NCBI GenBank assembly: GCA_963995525.1
Contig: OZ023217.1
Span: 5,505,830-5,569,829, forward strand
DNA from: Escarpia spicata
Lineage: Eukaryota; Annelida; Polychaeta; Sabellida; Siboglinidae
Length of the DNA stretch: 64,000 nucleotides
Direction of reading: 5' to 3'
The notes below the pieces were generated by a model. That model had not been told where the DNA came from. It was given only the letters and a program-made list of their open reading frames with translations, and did not search any database. Below, in pieces: positions 24,401 to 36,535 of the stretch. Position numbers and translations under genes: made by a program. Each line of letters starts with the position of its first letter. Position 1 is the stretch's first letter.

Positions 24401-27400
24401 GAGTCCACTGTGCGTCCAATGAAACAACTACGACCCAATGTGATCCTTGTCGTGCGAGTCCACTGTGCGTCCAATGAAACAACTACGACCCAATGTGATC
24501 CTTGTCGTGCGAGTCCACTGTGCGTCCAACGAAACAGCTACGACCCAATGTGATCCTTATCGTGCGAGTCCACTGTGCGTCCAATGAAACAGCTACGACC
24601 CAATGTGATCCTTATCGTGCGAGTCCACTGTGCGTCCAATGAAACAACTACGACCCAATGTGATCCTTATCGTGCGAGTCCACTGTATGTCCAATGAAAC
24701 AACTACGACCCAATGTGATCCTTATCGTGCGAGTCCACTGTGCGTCCAATGAAACAACAAACAACTACGACCCAATGTGATCCTTATCGTGCGAGTCCAC
24801 TGTGTGTCCAATGAAACAACTACGACCCAATGTGATCCTTATCGTGCGAGTCCACTGTGCGTCCAATGAAACAACTACGACCCAATGTGATCCTTATCGT
24901 GCGAGTCCACTGTGCATCCAATGAAACAACTACGACCCAATGTGATCCTTATCGTGCGAGTCCACTGTGCGTCCAATGAAACAACTATGACCCAATGTGA
25001 TCCTTATCGTGCGAGTCCACTGTGCGTCCAATGAAACAACTATGACCCAATGTGATCCTTATCGTGCGAGTCCACTGTGTGTCCAATGAAACAACTACGA
25101 CCCAATGTGATCCTTATCGAGCGAGTCCACTGTGTGTCCAATGAAACAACTACGACCCAATGTGATCCTTATCGTGCGAGTCCACTGTGTGTCCAATGAA
25201 ACAACTACGAAGATGATTTTTGTGTATCTTTCTACAGCATCCAGTCTCAAGGAAAACTCCAGATTATCAGATGATTGAGACGATGCCAATGACATCAACA
25301 GAACATCTACTGGCTGGGGACATTGATGACAATATAGAGAACACAGGTAACGACATCCATTCCTTTAATAGAATTCTATACATTATACTCCTAGGGTCGT
25401 TCAGCACATCTGGTTTGATCGAATCATTCAGGGAAGCTTGAAGACATCCCTGTTTTGTGAAGGTAGCTGGGGCAGGTATAATGTCAGTTGATTTCTTTAT
25501 TTTTTTCCTCATAGAACATTAGTAGGTGTCAGTATGAACATGTGTACTATTAAAAAAACCAAGGCACTATCGCCATATGTCACCAATCCGTCCTTTAAAG
25601 ACTAGTATTTTTAGTGTGTCTGTGGAAAGTCCCTTTTCAGATTCTTGGAAACTGACAATGTTTCCATAGTGACAATCATATGTGCGGCAGCCCATTTCAA
25701 ACATAAATTCGTTCACCATGAATGCAGATCATATAGTCTGGTTGTTCTCATGCCACTATGCTGTTGTATTATAATTACCTAAATGCATCACACTGTCAAA
25801 TCACCAAATACTGGCTCCCTGGCCAGTTGCAATGACACGTGACTGACCCCAGCAGGTGTCAATCAATCTTGTCTACCACAACAAGTTCGACATGTGGCCC
25901 TTCATAACACAATATCATTAGACAACTTGGCGGAGAAAACCTTGTGGGGAAATCTCAGTAATAGAAGTATCTGTCAAATCGTGTTGAAATAAACCACATG
26001 CCAGTGAAAAAGTCACATTTCTAAGCAAAAAACAAGCATCTGGTGACACTTTTTAGCAACAAGCAGGAAATATTACTTAATGTAACTTTTTATAAAAACT
26101 ACAATACTTACAAAGCCATAACTTGGCATATGAACTCGACTTGTGTTTACCCAAAATTGCACGGGATGGTTTTATGTTTGGTGAAGGGGTCGTGCCAAAA
26201 AATGCAGTACAGATTTTTGCTGTCTTTCAATATTGTAGCAAAATGTTTATGAAGTTGTTTCAAACTTAATATGCATTTTTTTACAACAAAAAAACGTATG
26301 AACGTCAATAACATATTTGTACTTACAACCATAAAAAAAATTCTTTTGGGGAGTTTCTCAGAATGAAATAAAATGCCATTTTAGGGTGATTTTTGACACT
26401 TTTTTAATTGTCTTTAAACACATTTAAATATCACTAAACAGCATAAATAGTAAATTCTTTTGGTCTGAAGTATTATTCTTGCTAAAGTTCCTTTTAACTT
26501 AACTTATTGATGAAATTTTATGTGTTTAATCTTTAGTAATTAAACATTGTTTCAGTGTATGTGTGTATCTTTTACAAAATCCAATGAAAATGTTGTGTTT
26601 CAGGAGATAAGATAGTGCACTTTGAATCTCCCAGAATGAAGGAAGAAACGCGAGAGGAGCGAATCAGTCGAAAGAGTGGTGAGTAGGCTCTTTGGATATT
26701 TAGGCAGTGAGTAATGTTTGTTGGTAAGTAATATGTAACACGATCTAATGAATTAGCAATACATAGGTGAAAAGGTAGCACAGACAGACTCCTTTTTGTT
26801 TATGAGTTCTTGCCAATTATGGGTTTGTACTGAACATTAAAGAGATGTTAATTGATTGTTTGCAACATTAAGCATGGTTTATGTGATTATACAAGGTACG
26901 TAAACCATCAACCAATCAGTCAGTGATGCTTGACATGACTTGCAACAATTATAGAAAACATTTGCATTATTGTGTAAGATTATTAACATTTATGTCGTGC
27001 TTGTTAAACATCATATAAGAATACTTTTGGAAACCATCTTCTTGGTTTGTGTGCGTTTAGAGGATGGGATTGTTAGGGTTATTTTTGCTAGTGCCAGTAA
27101 TGAGGGTCTAACTTTGCAGCTCCTATGATCAGTGGCACACAGATCTACCGAGTGCCGATTGTGCCCGACATCAACCCAGGCATTGCGACTGAGGCCGACA
27201 AACGCCTTGCTCAGAAGCAACGAGCCACCTTCAGACGTCTCTTCATGGATATAGAGCGTGAACAGGTGAAGGAGAACGCACGACGACTCGAGCACCGCAA
27301 ACACATAAAAATGTGAGTGTCAATACAAAGTAGTCTTTATGTATATATATATATAGTTGTTGCTAATACATCTGTAGCCAGTCTAACTATAATTGAACTA

Positions 27401-29401
27401 GTTTATATACGTGTGTAATTTCTGTGTATGTTTATTAAGCTTTTAAGTGTTTAAAAAAATCGCTGTGCTGTTACTCGAATTCCTGAATAGTGAGCTGGAG
27501 TAATTCCGAAGAAGATCATAACCCGACAGGAGCAGAGCTTCTAAAGTCAAAATGCTGTCATTGTGACTTGTGACCTGAGAACTCTCTTTCAAAAGGGACA
27601 TGCTGTCATGAAAAGAAACTTTCCTCCAAAAACCTTTAGATTTTAACAAAAACAATTAGTTCATTAAAACACATTTGGATGATCAATATGTTTTATTAGA
27701 TATAGTTTATACCATATAAAATGATTTTATGATAAAAACACACAGAAAAGGACCAATAAAGAAATGGCATATGTTAGAGTGTCAGTCATTGTGTGAGGTT
27801 ACTTTTACAGTCTCAAACAGGAGAAGGAGAATGAGAGGCGACAAGTCGAACAGATGGCAGCACGGTTTGCGGAACCAACCGACCCCGTGTCTGGGATGAC
27901 AGCAGAGGAGAGCCTCGCTCTGGAGCAGGCCGAGGAAGAGGCCGTTCATCACTACGTAGAGAAACGAAGGCAGCGAGTCACTAAGAGCAAAGAGACGGAG
28001 AGGTGACTGACCAACTTGAAGGAAGCATTTCATTTAGACGATGGGCACACAAATAATATTTACTTTTCTTACAACAATGGATACTGGCAAACAACAGTTG
28101 GTATCAGTCAATAACTTACACTGGTAGCATTTTAAGCAGAAAGTTGCTTCTTTGTTTTACAATTTGCCACAGTTTTCTAATTTGTGTTGTATATGAGTGC
28201 TGGTGGAAATACTCCTATGCAGTTACTGATACATGTGCCAGGGTACTTGTTAAATATCGATCAATACGTTTAGGATTTTGCACGACACACGAAGTAATGT
28301 CCACGACTTGAGTCCTGCTGTAGCTGTTAACTGTATTGTGGTAGGCATTCGCCAGGCGGCGCCACCGAACCGCCGTCCACTGTGGACGTTGCCGCCAGGA
28401 TGTTTAAAGGTATCTAAGTGACGCTGTACTACTGTCGGTGAACAGTTAAATTTAAAATTGTTTGAAACTACAGCTATCCTCCACAAAATCCCCAAGACAG
28501 ACTTGTTCAAAATTGCATTTCCACTCCAAATTATTGCTGGTCCCTCCTTTGATGATGACTGCTTGTCCCGTTCGTTATATTTTGCTCAGCAATTGATCGG
28601 GTTCCTGAGGCTTTCAGCATTACTGAAGGTGTATTATTATATACTGTGCATTGTAGGTTCCTGGACGCGTTGAAGATTCGACTGCGAGAGAAGATTGAGA
28701 AACAGAATGTGGACCTCCCGGCCCTGTGCAGCTGCGGTCCGTCTCTCTGGGACACGAATCCACTCACCTGTGCCAACAACTGCATCTTCTACAAGAATCC
28801 AAAAGGTACATGTAGTTTCTGATTAAACATTTCTACAAGGTATTCTGTAACTGGATATTTGACAACAGGTTGTGTTGGTGTTTTAAATAAAAAAAATACT
28901 CAGTAGCATCAAAAATGCTACAAGGAATTTTAATAAACACCCTAGTCATTTTAGATTATATGTGTTAGTATGACAAAGTTTAAAATACATTTTTCTTACA
29001 ACAAATATTCATTATATTCTATTGTGAAGTAGGAATAATGTTGTTACAACATATAAAGTCAGACAACTCTTCCTTTTTTCCATCAAATTTTGACAAGATA
29101 TGAACAAAATAAGTTAGTAATTTGTCCAACGATTTTGCTTAAACTTAAAGACATAAATTATAGTGCTCAGACAAGTTAGCAATTTTATTCCAGATAGGTT
29201 CGAGTTTTCTTAAAATTTGTCTGAATCGAGGTGAGCAACAACATTAAATTGAGTCATCTTTAACAGATTCAAAAATACATTTCGGGTTTTAATTTCTTGA
29301 CACCACGTGGAGAAATGTTGTTACTCAATGCATTTCAATTTTGTTTTCCAGCATATGCACGAGCACTGCAATCTCTGCTTGAATCATGTGATGTTGTATG
29401 A
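16650..29401 (+). CDS. CCDC15: CCDC15 orthologue (coiled-coil domain-containing 15)
   Basis: Coiled-coil protein; vertebrate CCDC15 is associated with centrioles and cilia. Eleven coding exons: 16650-16802, 20959-21108, 21507-21651, 21985-22046, 22872-22988, 25238-25346, 26604-26678, 27120-27312, 27811-28002, 28657-28805, 29352-29401. All are GT-AG with matching phases and give 464 residues ending CDVV-stop. An in-frame TAG at 16635 supports the start. Landmarks: AAVGAWVQPGPG (residues 31-42; vertebrates have VPVGAWVEP), a basic coiled coil at about 52-101 (RFRREVKQRVQNIERIRREQ), a second charged helix at about 315-400, and a Cys-rich tail LCSCGPSLWDTNPLTCANNC then IFYKN. Human CCDC15 is about twice as long owing to repeats in its middle, absent here. 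The acceptor of exon 3 is weak. Naming rests on the AVGAWV block, the coiled coil and the tail, recalled rather than searched. Confidence 0.84.
17388..17528 (+). repeat. Dispersed repeat, copy B
   Basis: Inverted counterpart of 2000-2137. It contains the palindrome CCTCAACATGTTGAGG and a short frame starting MPRHRLYPQHVEARRVLEEE with a stop soon after. It sits inside CCDC15 intron 1. The family is not identified. Confidence 0.7.
18021..18226 (+). repeat. Left arm of ~205-bp inverted repeat
   Basis: Matches the reverse complement of 20402-20607 at roughly 85-90 percent by eye, starting TACAACATGCGATCTTCCCT and ending near CTGTTGATTTTCC. The arms enclose about 2.2 kb in CCDC15 intron 1. No flanking target duplication is evident. 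Confidence 0.85.
18638..19142 (+). pseudogene. hAT-transposase-like C-terminal fragment
   Basis: A 111-codon frame contains FPALSKLVAVMISCFHGPQV followed by EGCFSHMSSIM, which resembles the dimerisation region near the C-terminus of hAT-type proteins. A frameshift near 18890-18918 moves into a lysine-rich tail (KMKEEKKTELNMSKMKAATK) that stops at 19142. Upstream domains are absent. It lies between the arms of the inverted repeat. Assignment to hAT is by motif only. Confidence 0.55.
19855..20400 (+). pseudogene. Non-LTR reverse transcriptase fragment
   Basis: Shows NGVKQGGILSPHLFNVYMED, a stop, then HLMYADDLCVFSPSVSG, where YADD is the RT catalytic motif. NITYNANKSYCM and CKYLVM follow, and after another stop TDDDNTARQKRCI. 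Two or more stops make it inactive. It abuts the right arm of the inverted repeat inside CCDC15 intron 1. Confidence 0.85.
20402..20607 (-). repeat. Right arm of ~205-bp inverted repeat
   Basis: Reverse complement of the left arm at 18021-18226. Shared blocks include CTCATGGCC, the run CACACCATTAACTTGTAAC (as complement), and CAGTAGACTGCAG. It ends at TGCATGTTGTA-like sequence followed by unrelated DNA. Confidence 0.85.
21158..21420 (+). mobile_element. tRNA-headed SINE-like repeat
   Basis: AGGCTCAGTGGTAACAGC (A-box-like) and CGATTCAATCC (B-box-like) are about 34 nt apart, followed by a CTTACTTACTTAC tract. The remainder is of uncertain origin. It lies in CCDC15 intron 2, 50 bp after the exon 2 donor. 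It is not a functional tRNA: the arms do not pair convincingly. Confidence 0.5.
23716..25210. repeat. 55-bp minisatellite, about 27 copies, with 330-bp higher-order period
   Basis: Unit begins CGACCCAATGTGATCCTTGT and ends CCAATGAAACAACTA. Diagnostic variants (CTTGTCAAGC at 24061 and 24391; CCAACGAAACAGCTACG at about 24196 and 24526) recur 330 bp apart, i.e. six units. One copy near 24757 has an 8-bp insertion (repeat of CAAACAA). The array ends about 27 bp before exon 6 of CCDC15. Spacers are absent, so it is not a CRISPR array. Confidence 0.97.
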
Positions 29402-30005
29402 ACTTGAAACATCTAGACTTCTCCATCTGTGCATCACTGGTTATCTGGTGAAGACCAGGACATATTTGGCAGCAGAACTTTTAATAATTCGCTACCCACA
29501 GACAGCTAATCACCAATGCCTTAGTCATGGAGGAGGAAGAATATTTGTATAAGTGGATTGACATTTGATCGTGAATGTCATAAGATGATATAAGTATTAT
29601 ACAACATGTGATTTGCTTTTGTAGGGTTGCTATTTACTGTAGGGTACACGTGTATGAAAGAATGGATGATTTACTGTGAATAACATGTTTTGTTACATAT
29701 GAATTTGAGATGACTGCATGAAAACTAGTTTGATTAAATTTATGCTTAACTCCATTCAAGCTACTGTTGTTCTTGGACAGTTTCTACGTTTGGTTGTACT
29801 TTTTTGTATTAATATGTTAATGGTCACAAATACCATTCTACCATTCAGTTTACCTGTTACGGGACATGCATTTGCCATAAATTAATGGACCTGTGGATTC
29901 ATGCAGCTTATTGAAGTATTTATGTGGCACAGAGGAATGAGGCTTACCAATCTGATTGACTAGGACTGGAGGGACAGGAAAATGACATAGACCTGCAGAT
30001 ACTTA
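29402..30005. other. CCDC15 3' UTR and intergenic
   Basis: AT-rich sequence with no further coding signal. No canonical AATAAA was seen close to the stop; ATTAAA at about 29735 is a possible polyadenylation signal. Confidence 0.4.
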
Positions 30006-30009
30006 CAAT

Positions 30010-30880
30010 AATAACAAACTTCTATAGCGCTTAAATCCCCAGGAATCTGAGCTTAGAGGCACAACATACAAGAAAAGTTGGGTAAAATCGTTAACATGGA
30101 CAAGCAAGAGTCGTCATTAGGTTAGGGGCGGGAATGCACTTTCAAATAAATAAGTCTTCAGGTTTTTTTACGAAAGGTATCTGTAGTCTCAGATGATTTT
30201 AAAGCAATAGGGAGTTGATTCCAGATTTTGGGTGCAGCTACAGAAAAAGCATGTTTGTCAATATTAAGCTTACCAGGTAGTTTTCGCAACAAAAAGTCAT
30301 GAAACAGATGATCTGAGATTCCTGGGGATATCGGGAAAACGAAGGAGACTAAACAAATAGGATGGGTGTTGCATAGAAAGGGTACGATATGTGATAGTGG
30401 CTAATCAGTTGAATGAGATCGCTTATATGCAGATTGTAGATCATTTGATAAGAGCTGTGAAGAAATATGTTTATGGAGTCGATTTGCAACAACCTTCTCA
30501 AATACCTTTGACAGAAAACTAAGATTAGAGATAGAACGGTAATTGTTAAGGTTATTTTTGCACAGACTGTTTTTAGTACTGGTAAGAGGATTGATAAGAG
30601 CTTGCTTGAATTCGTGGAGCAACACCATCCTGCATTTACATATTTATCACATTTGTAATATGATAAACCAGTTCATCAATGCAACTCTTCAGTAGAAATA
30701 TTGGAAAAGGGTCAAGACCATACGATACTTATCCGTGAAGTATTTTGAAAACATGCTGCATAATGTATCCAATGAAGAGGTATCAGGCAATACTTTTGGT
30801 TTGTAGATTTGAACATATGAACTGTCATTCACAGGCATTCGCATTCCACACAAACTTACACATAACATGTTTCTAGCAGA
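30010..30880 (-). pseudogene. LINE remnant (RT core and C-terminus, internally deleted)
   Basis: On the minus strand, NNLNNYRSISNLSFLSKVFE then KVVANRLHKHIS and LSNDLQSAYKRSHSTD give the start of an RT domain. After about 70 bp the reading resumes with KHAFSVAAPKIWNQLPIALK and FRKK, the C-terminal end, so most of the palm is deleted. The 3' end carries GCCTCTAAGCTCAGATTCCT, like the LINE at 36536-37112. Confidence 0.8.
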
Positions 30881-30889
30881 ATGTAATTA

Positions 30890-33800
30890 ATGTATTCTTT
30901 TGTTATAATACAAACTGTATTTGGAAAGTAAACAATGTTTTTATTGACAAATACACAAAAGGAAAACAGCTGCTGACCCCCCCAATGAAAATATTTTGTT
31001 TAGTATCACATATCTATGTTTTGAGATGTCCCCTAAAGTTGTACATTTCCCATGAATTATTTTTGTCCGCCTGAAGCCCCGAAACACACCCAACACGTGT
31101 ACTGCATTCTGAGACTTTTAAATACCTCTGTAAATCATGTACACAAAGGTTTCGGGATAATTTGTGGGGTGCAATAAACGTGGAACCGTGCTTAGTCATC
31201 TCTGACATCAGCAGGCATTCTGACCCTGATGACATCCAATTGTGTGAATGTTACTGATATACCTATTACCTGTTTGAAAAGAAAGAATAATGGCTTCTGG
31301 GCTGTCTTACCTGGATATTTGTGGCCGACCATGAATATAAAACCGAGGGTTGTACTTACATAAGCCATGAGAGTTAGTTGTACGTTTAATTAAATAGCAG
31401 GTTATAAAGGTGTGTGTTTGATGTGTGAACGTCTTGACCCATTTCTTGTCACAAAACCCTCAGGGCGGTGTGTAGCATGTCCTACAGTGATCCGGTTTGT
31501 CTATCTGCTGTGAAATCCCTGAGCTGTACAATCCTCCATTGTCCCCCGGTCAGCGGTTATATGCTGGGCATTGTCACTGCTGTGTGGGCGGGGCGGGTTG
31601 TGTGTCGTCCATGCCTGGATGGAGCCATGGACGTGTAGAGCAGAGTCAGCATGACAGCTCGGCCAAGTGCTCATCACACATGCACAACCAAATACTCTTC
31701 CTGGCACTATGCCCAAGGGAATTTCACTAACCACCAACGTGGTTATTTATTTATTGAACCTTTGATGTGTATTGTGGTTTGATGGGCATGTGTCAGTAAC
31801 CTACATGTGGTTGAAGAAGCCTTTTTGTTGTAGCTAAAAAGGGGCATTGCAGGGGTCTCAACCCTCATCTCCCAACTGTTTTTAGGCAAATCTCCCCAAT
31901 CCATCTCCCACCATTTTAGGACAAACTCCCCACTTCTTACCACACCCCATTTCTTAATGCTCCTAGCATGACTGTCATCATACATATATATATACAACGT
32001 TACACTTATCAGTAATGTTTTACGTCATACAAAGTACAGCTGTACTTGTTGGCCTTACTATAAACAGAATATGCAAAAATAACCCTATTTATATAATGGC
32101 TCTACACGTTTTATTTCCTTGAGAAATACAAAAATTGAAAACAATTTTCGTTGGCCTTGCCGTGTGCCAGTAGACATAATGCAGGAACGTTTTTATTCTT
32201 CTCATAACCGTGTAAATCAATCGCTTCACTGATTGCTGACACCTTAATCGCGACAGGAAATGATATGGCATAATCCGCGTGTATATTGTTCAGTATACAA
32301 ACCCGGTGAAGTGTTTTGGTGGTAGAGCGTAAGTACATGGTCGTCTGTCCGCGATATAGGTTACGATGACTAAGCAATAATTGATTTATGTAATCTCCCA
32401 GCAACGGGCCTTGCTAACAGAGGCGGAATTGTGGGGACTGGTGCTGGTACTTACTGGTTGATTATGGTTGGTTGGTTGGATATATAGGCCCTCTGTGTCT
32501 GATCACATGCGCGTCGTCGACCGCATGTAGTAGTACTCTTGTGGTTATGGCACGTGTGCACATGTATGTGCACCTACATTTTTTTTTAATTGCATGAGTC
32601 TGAATTTGCATATACCAGATGTGCAGTAATTATAGGGTCGTAGGTTGTGGGTGCGCGATATGTACGCAATCCCCTCTGCCCAGGGAAACTTGTTACGCAT
32701 GGGGAAAGAGTTCTGTTGGGGGTCTCACGTGGTGCAGTTGGAGTTTTTTTTAACCTTCAGTAAGGGCAGTTAGAGGTCTCAAGGGGGTGCTCCTGAAGTT
32801 TTTGGGAGCCTCACAGGGGTACAGTTTTTGGGACGTAGCTGGGTTTATTTAACCTGGAGGAGACGCAGTTGGCGTTTTTTGCACCTACCCATCCCCACCC
32901 CATCCGAAAATAATAACAACAACAACCATGCTACGGGCACTTGCCTATGACGGGTGATTGATTCTACGTGGTATTCGAAGGTGTAAGTTTAATCGCAAAA
33001 CAGTTTTGCAGTGCACCTTATTCTCTCTCCAATTCTTCTTCCAAATACTGGACTAGGCCCTTTCCGGGCGTTACAAGTCCAACTAAGCTTATGCGCTTTG
33101 GGGGGCGGCGTGTGCCCTCTTAAAATAGTTGAAATTTTAAAAAGGTGTTGTATATAGAACACTGGACAGTTTTAAAACTATGCACGATGTACTTGGATGT
33201 CTCAGCAAGAAGCTATCTGGTAGCAAATGTTGAGGCCACCCAGGCCAGTCTTGAAAGCCTCTGGGCAGGTGGTGAGGCTATAATCTATTTCCGAACTCCT
33301 TTGATCTCGTATCGTTTTTACAACGTAAACATGCGTGTTGGGACATATTGGAAGACGTAATTGGAGTGACACTATATCATGGATTATTTCAATGAAGTTT
33401 CAAAATGTAGGTAAACAAGATCGACGGTTTACCATTATAGCGTACGTCAGCGTATTACGTAACCGTACTTGAATTTACTCTGATTGTTGACGCATCGCCT
33501 GAGTCTGACAGAGAGAGGCGATTGTTTATAAACGTCTTTCCAACGTTTGATACGTAATTTTGTGAATGACTTGCACTTATAAATGTTACAATACGTCGAG
33601 TGCCACATTACTAATTCATGCGTCAAAATTACTCGAAGCCGGTAATTGACATGTACGTTAAGTGAAAGTATGATAAGTTGTGATTGACAGCCAACTATGT
33701 ATAGGCCTATATATATATATGCATAGCTCTCGGCTATTCAACAACACACTCACGGTGAATTGACAGTTTGTGACTGAATGATGGATTCTGAACACACCAT

Positions 33801-34020
33801 GCAGTGATAGGTCTAGACACTATTATCTTCTCTGCTAAATATTCAGAATCTCCTCTGTTAATAATTTGTACACGTTAATTTGTTTTGCATCAGTTGAACC
33901 TGTAACCTAATAATTTATTAATGGTCCATTTTTATTAAAGTATTCGACCTAAACAAATAACATCTAGAAATAAGATAAAATTGTGTTTGTTTGATTGATT
34001 TCGTGAAGCTACCAGGAATG
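30890..34020. other. Unassigned unique sequence
   Basis: No exon with homology that I recognise. Short frames at 31497-31737 and 33145-33360 have no supporting splice pattern. A poly-T/G-rich stretch lies at about 32690-32900. Microsatellites are minor. Confidence 0.4.
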
Positions 34021-34045
34021 ATAATTGTGAATACGTACGTAAATG

Positions 34046-34395
34046 GCGTGTTTGTAGGGCAATCGACCGTGCTCTTCGGCTCCAAGTATTGACCCTTTCT
34101 CAGACACATACCACGGTCCGTTCAAAAAGCCATGGCCTCCTTCGGTGCTTCTAAATACCCCGGGCTGAAACCCATTCTCGGACTGTTTGTCCGGTTTAAA
34201 CCAGCAATTAAACCACTGTGTTTGGTGGATTGTTAGATCGTCCTGTGTCAAAAACAAGCTTTGCGCGGGAAACGTTCTTCTTCGGCGCGTCTCTGATCTT
34301 GTCTGTGTCTGTGATCTAGTTTCGTGTGTCGACCGTTTCTTTGTTTGAAGGTCTATATTGAATACGTTCTGGTAGAGGATGTCCCATAATCAGCC
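34046..34395 (-). CDS. Possible unrecognised exon
   Basis: An open minus-strand frame of about 115 codons runs from a stop near 34398 to a GTACGT donor-like site at 34044-34045. It has balanced composition: QTQWFNCWFKPDKQSENGFQ, GVFRSTEGGHGFLNGPWYVS, EEHGRLPYKHAIY. TTTTTGACACAG ending at 34227 could be an acceptor, leaving 34046-34226 as the exon. I do not recognise the protein and found no partner exon nearby, so it could be chance. Confidence 0.25.
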
Positions 34396-34689
34396 GTCTG
34401 TTCGTGTTCCAGTTTCAAACTGCCCCTATTATGTTCGGCGTGACTATGTTTATGAACAAATTACCCACGCACCAGTGCACATTCGCGAATGCATGCATGC
34501 ATGCACACGCACACTGCGATATACTTATATAACAAATAGACCCTACATAGTTGGAAACGTGTTACATACACTGTGCACTGCTCATTTAACATGTTATTAC
34601 CGTATTTTAAGGGATAATTAATACATTACACATATAAGTGTTACGGAGAACAACATTAAAAAGCAAATCGGAAGGAGTTTCGTTACGGC

Positions 34690-35640
34690 GGCGTTTTGTT
34701 ACGATGTAGTGCAGCTAATCGGAGTATGTTATGATATTGGTTGGTATTTGGATGGTGTTGTATTACGGTGTAATGCAGGTGATTGGAATGTGCTGTATTA
34801 CGGTGTAAGGCAGGTAATTGGAAGGTGTTGTGTTAAGGTGTAATGCAAGTGATTGGAAGGTGTGTTACGGTGTAATGCAGGTGATTGGAATGTGCTGTCT
34901 TACGGTATAAGGCAGGTAATTGGAAGGTGTTATGTTACGGTGTAATGCAAGTGATTGGAAGGTGTTGTGTTACGGTGTAATGCAAGTGATTGGAAGATGT
35001 TGTGTAACGGTGTAATGTAAGTGATTAGAAGGTGTTGTGTTATGGTGTGATGCAAGTGATTGGAAGGTGTTGTGTTACGTTGTGATGCAAGTGATTAGAA
35101 GGTGTTGTGTTACGATGTAATGCAAGTGATTGGAATGTGTTGTGTTACGGTGTAATGCAAGTGATTGGAAGGTATTGTGTTGCGGTGTAATGCAAGTGAT
35201 TGGAAAGTGTTGTGTTATGGTGTGATGCAAGTGATTGGAAGGTGTTGTGTTACGGTGTAATGCAAGTGATTGGAAAGTGTTGTGTTACGGTGTAATGCAA
35301 GTGATTGGAAGGTGTTGTGTTACGGTGTAATGCAAGTGATTGGAAGGTGTGTTACGGTGTGATGCAAGTGATTGGAAAGTGTTGTGTTACGGTGTAATGC
35401 AAGTGATTGGAAGGTGTGTTACGGTGTGATGCAAGTGATTGGATTGGGAGGTGTTGTGTAACGGTGTAATGCGAGTGATTGGAAGGTGTTGTTTTACGGT
35501 GTGATGCAAGTGATTGGAAGATGTTGTGTTACGGTGTAATGAAAGTGATTGGAAGGTCTTGTGTTACGGTGTGATGCAAGTGATTGGAAGGTCTTGTGTT
35601 ACGGTGTGATGCAAGTGAGCGGAGTGTTGTGTTACAGTAT
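34690..35640. repeat. ~35-bp minisatellite, about 27 copies
   Basis: Unit approximately GGTGTTGTGTTACGGTGTAA plus TGCAAGTGATTGGAA. Copies vary mainly by deletion of GTT and by A/G changes; several shortened units (GGTGTGTTACGG) interrupt the period. Divergence rises at both ends. Confidence 0.95.
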
Positions 35641-35644
35641 AATC

Positions 35645-36530
35645 AAGTGACTGGAGTGTTGTGCTACATGACAGAACGATGTTGTGTTACAGTAGTGGTT
35701 CCAAAACTGGGGTATGCGTAACCCCAAGGGTACACAAGAGGTTTTCAGTGAATACGCGACGGGTTGGCTGAATATAAAGATGTTGCCATGCTGTCGTGTT
35801 CAAAACTCGCCTTTGTTAATTACTGGTCTATGTTTCTTCAATTATAAAAGGTTAGTTGTTGAGAATCAAATGTAAACACTGTGAAGGTGTTTTGTATTTT
35901 GTGTTCGCGTCTATATTCAAGTGTATAGTTAAGAGTCCTAGTCCTAAAATGACAACAAGTCGCATTGTGCTGTGAATTCCTCGCTGTACTACGTAGGAAG
36001 GAGGGAGAACCGTCATGCTAGTACGACCGGTCACCCACTGGCCAGGGGCCTTGACAGTCCTAAGTTCGGCGCTGATTGTATGTATGAATCAATGATTAGG
36101 CATTATACCTAGGTACAAATACTATGCCCTACGTTTTTTGCTTTTTGTCGGTGTCGGCATTGTTTACACTACCACCTGTGGCATATTGCCTCGTTACGTC
36201 AATCGGTACTAAAATTGCCAGGTCCTCGTTATGTAAACGTATGCGTGCGCATCACATTCTTTGAGAATCGTGATGAAAACACGGCCAGCACGTATCCTAA
36301 TTATACATCAGTGCATCGGGTTCAGCGTTGAACGTATTTCATGTTTAGTGACCATAGGCCCCAATAAATAAGCTAGAATTGCTCGTCAACACATTTTTGT
36401 GGCCATTTATAAGAATGGCGAGTCAGCGTTATAAATCAACGCACAGGTTCACGCAGTAAAGCATTGCAATGCTGCGTCGAAAAAAACCCAGCCTAAAACT
36501 AGTCAATCAATTCTGTCTCTTTCTGTGGCA
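35645..36530. other. Unassigned unique sequence
   Basis: No coding, RNA or repeat signal that I can support. Confidence 0.4.
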
Positions 36531-36535
36531 AAAAC

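Noticed and set aside
23716..25210. CRISPR-like regular repeats
   Set aside because: Units are contiguous with no spacers, and the host is eukaryotic; it is a minisatellite.
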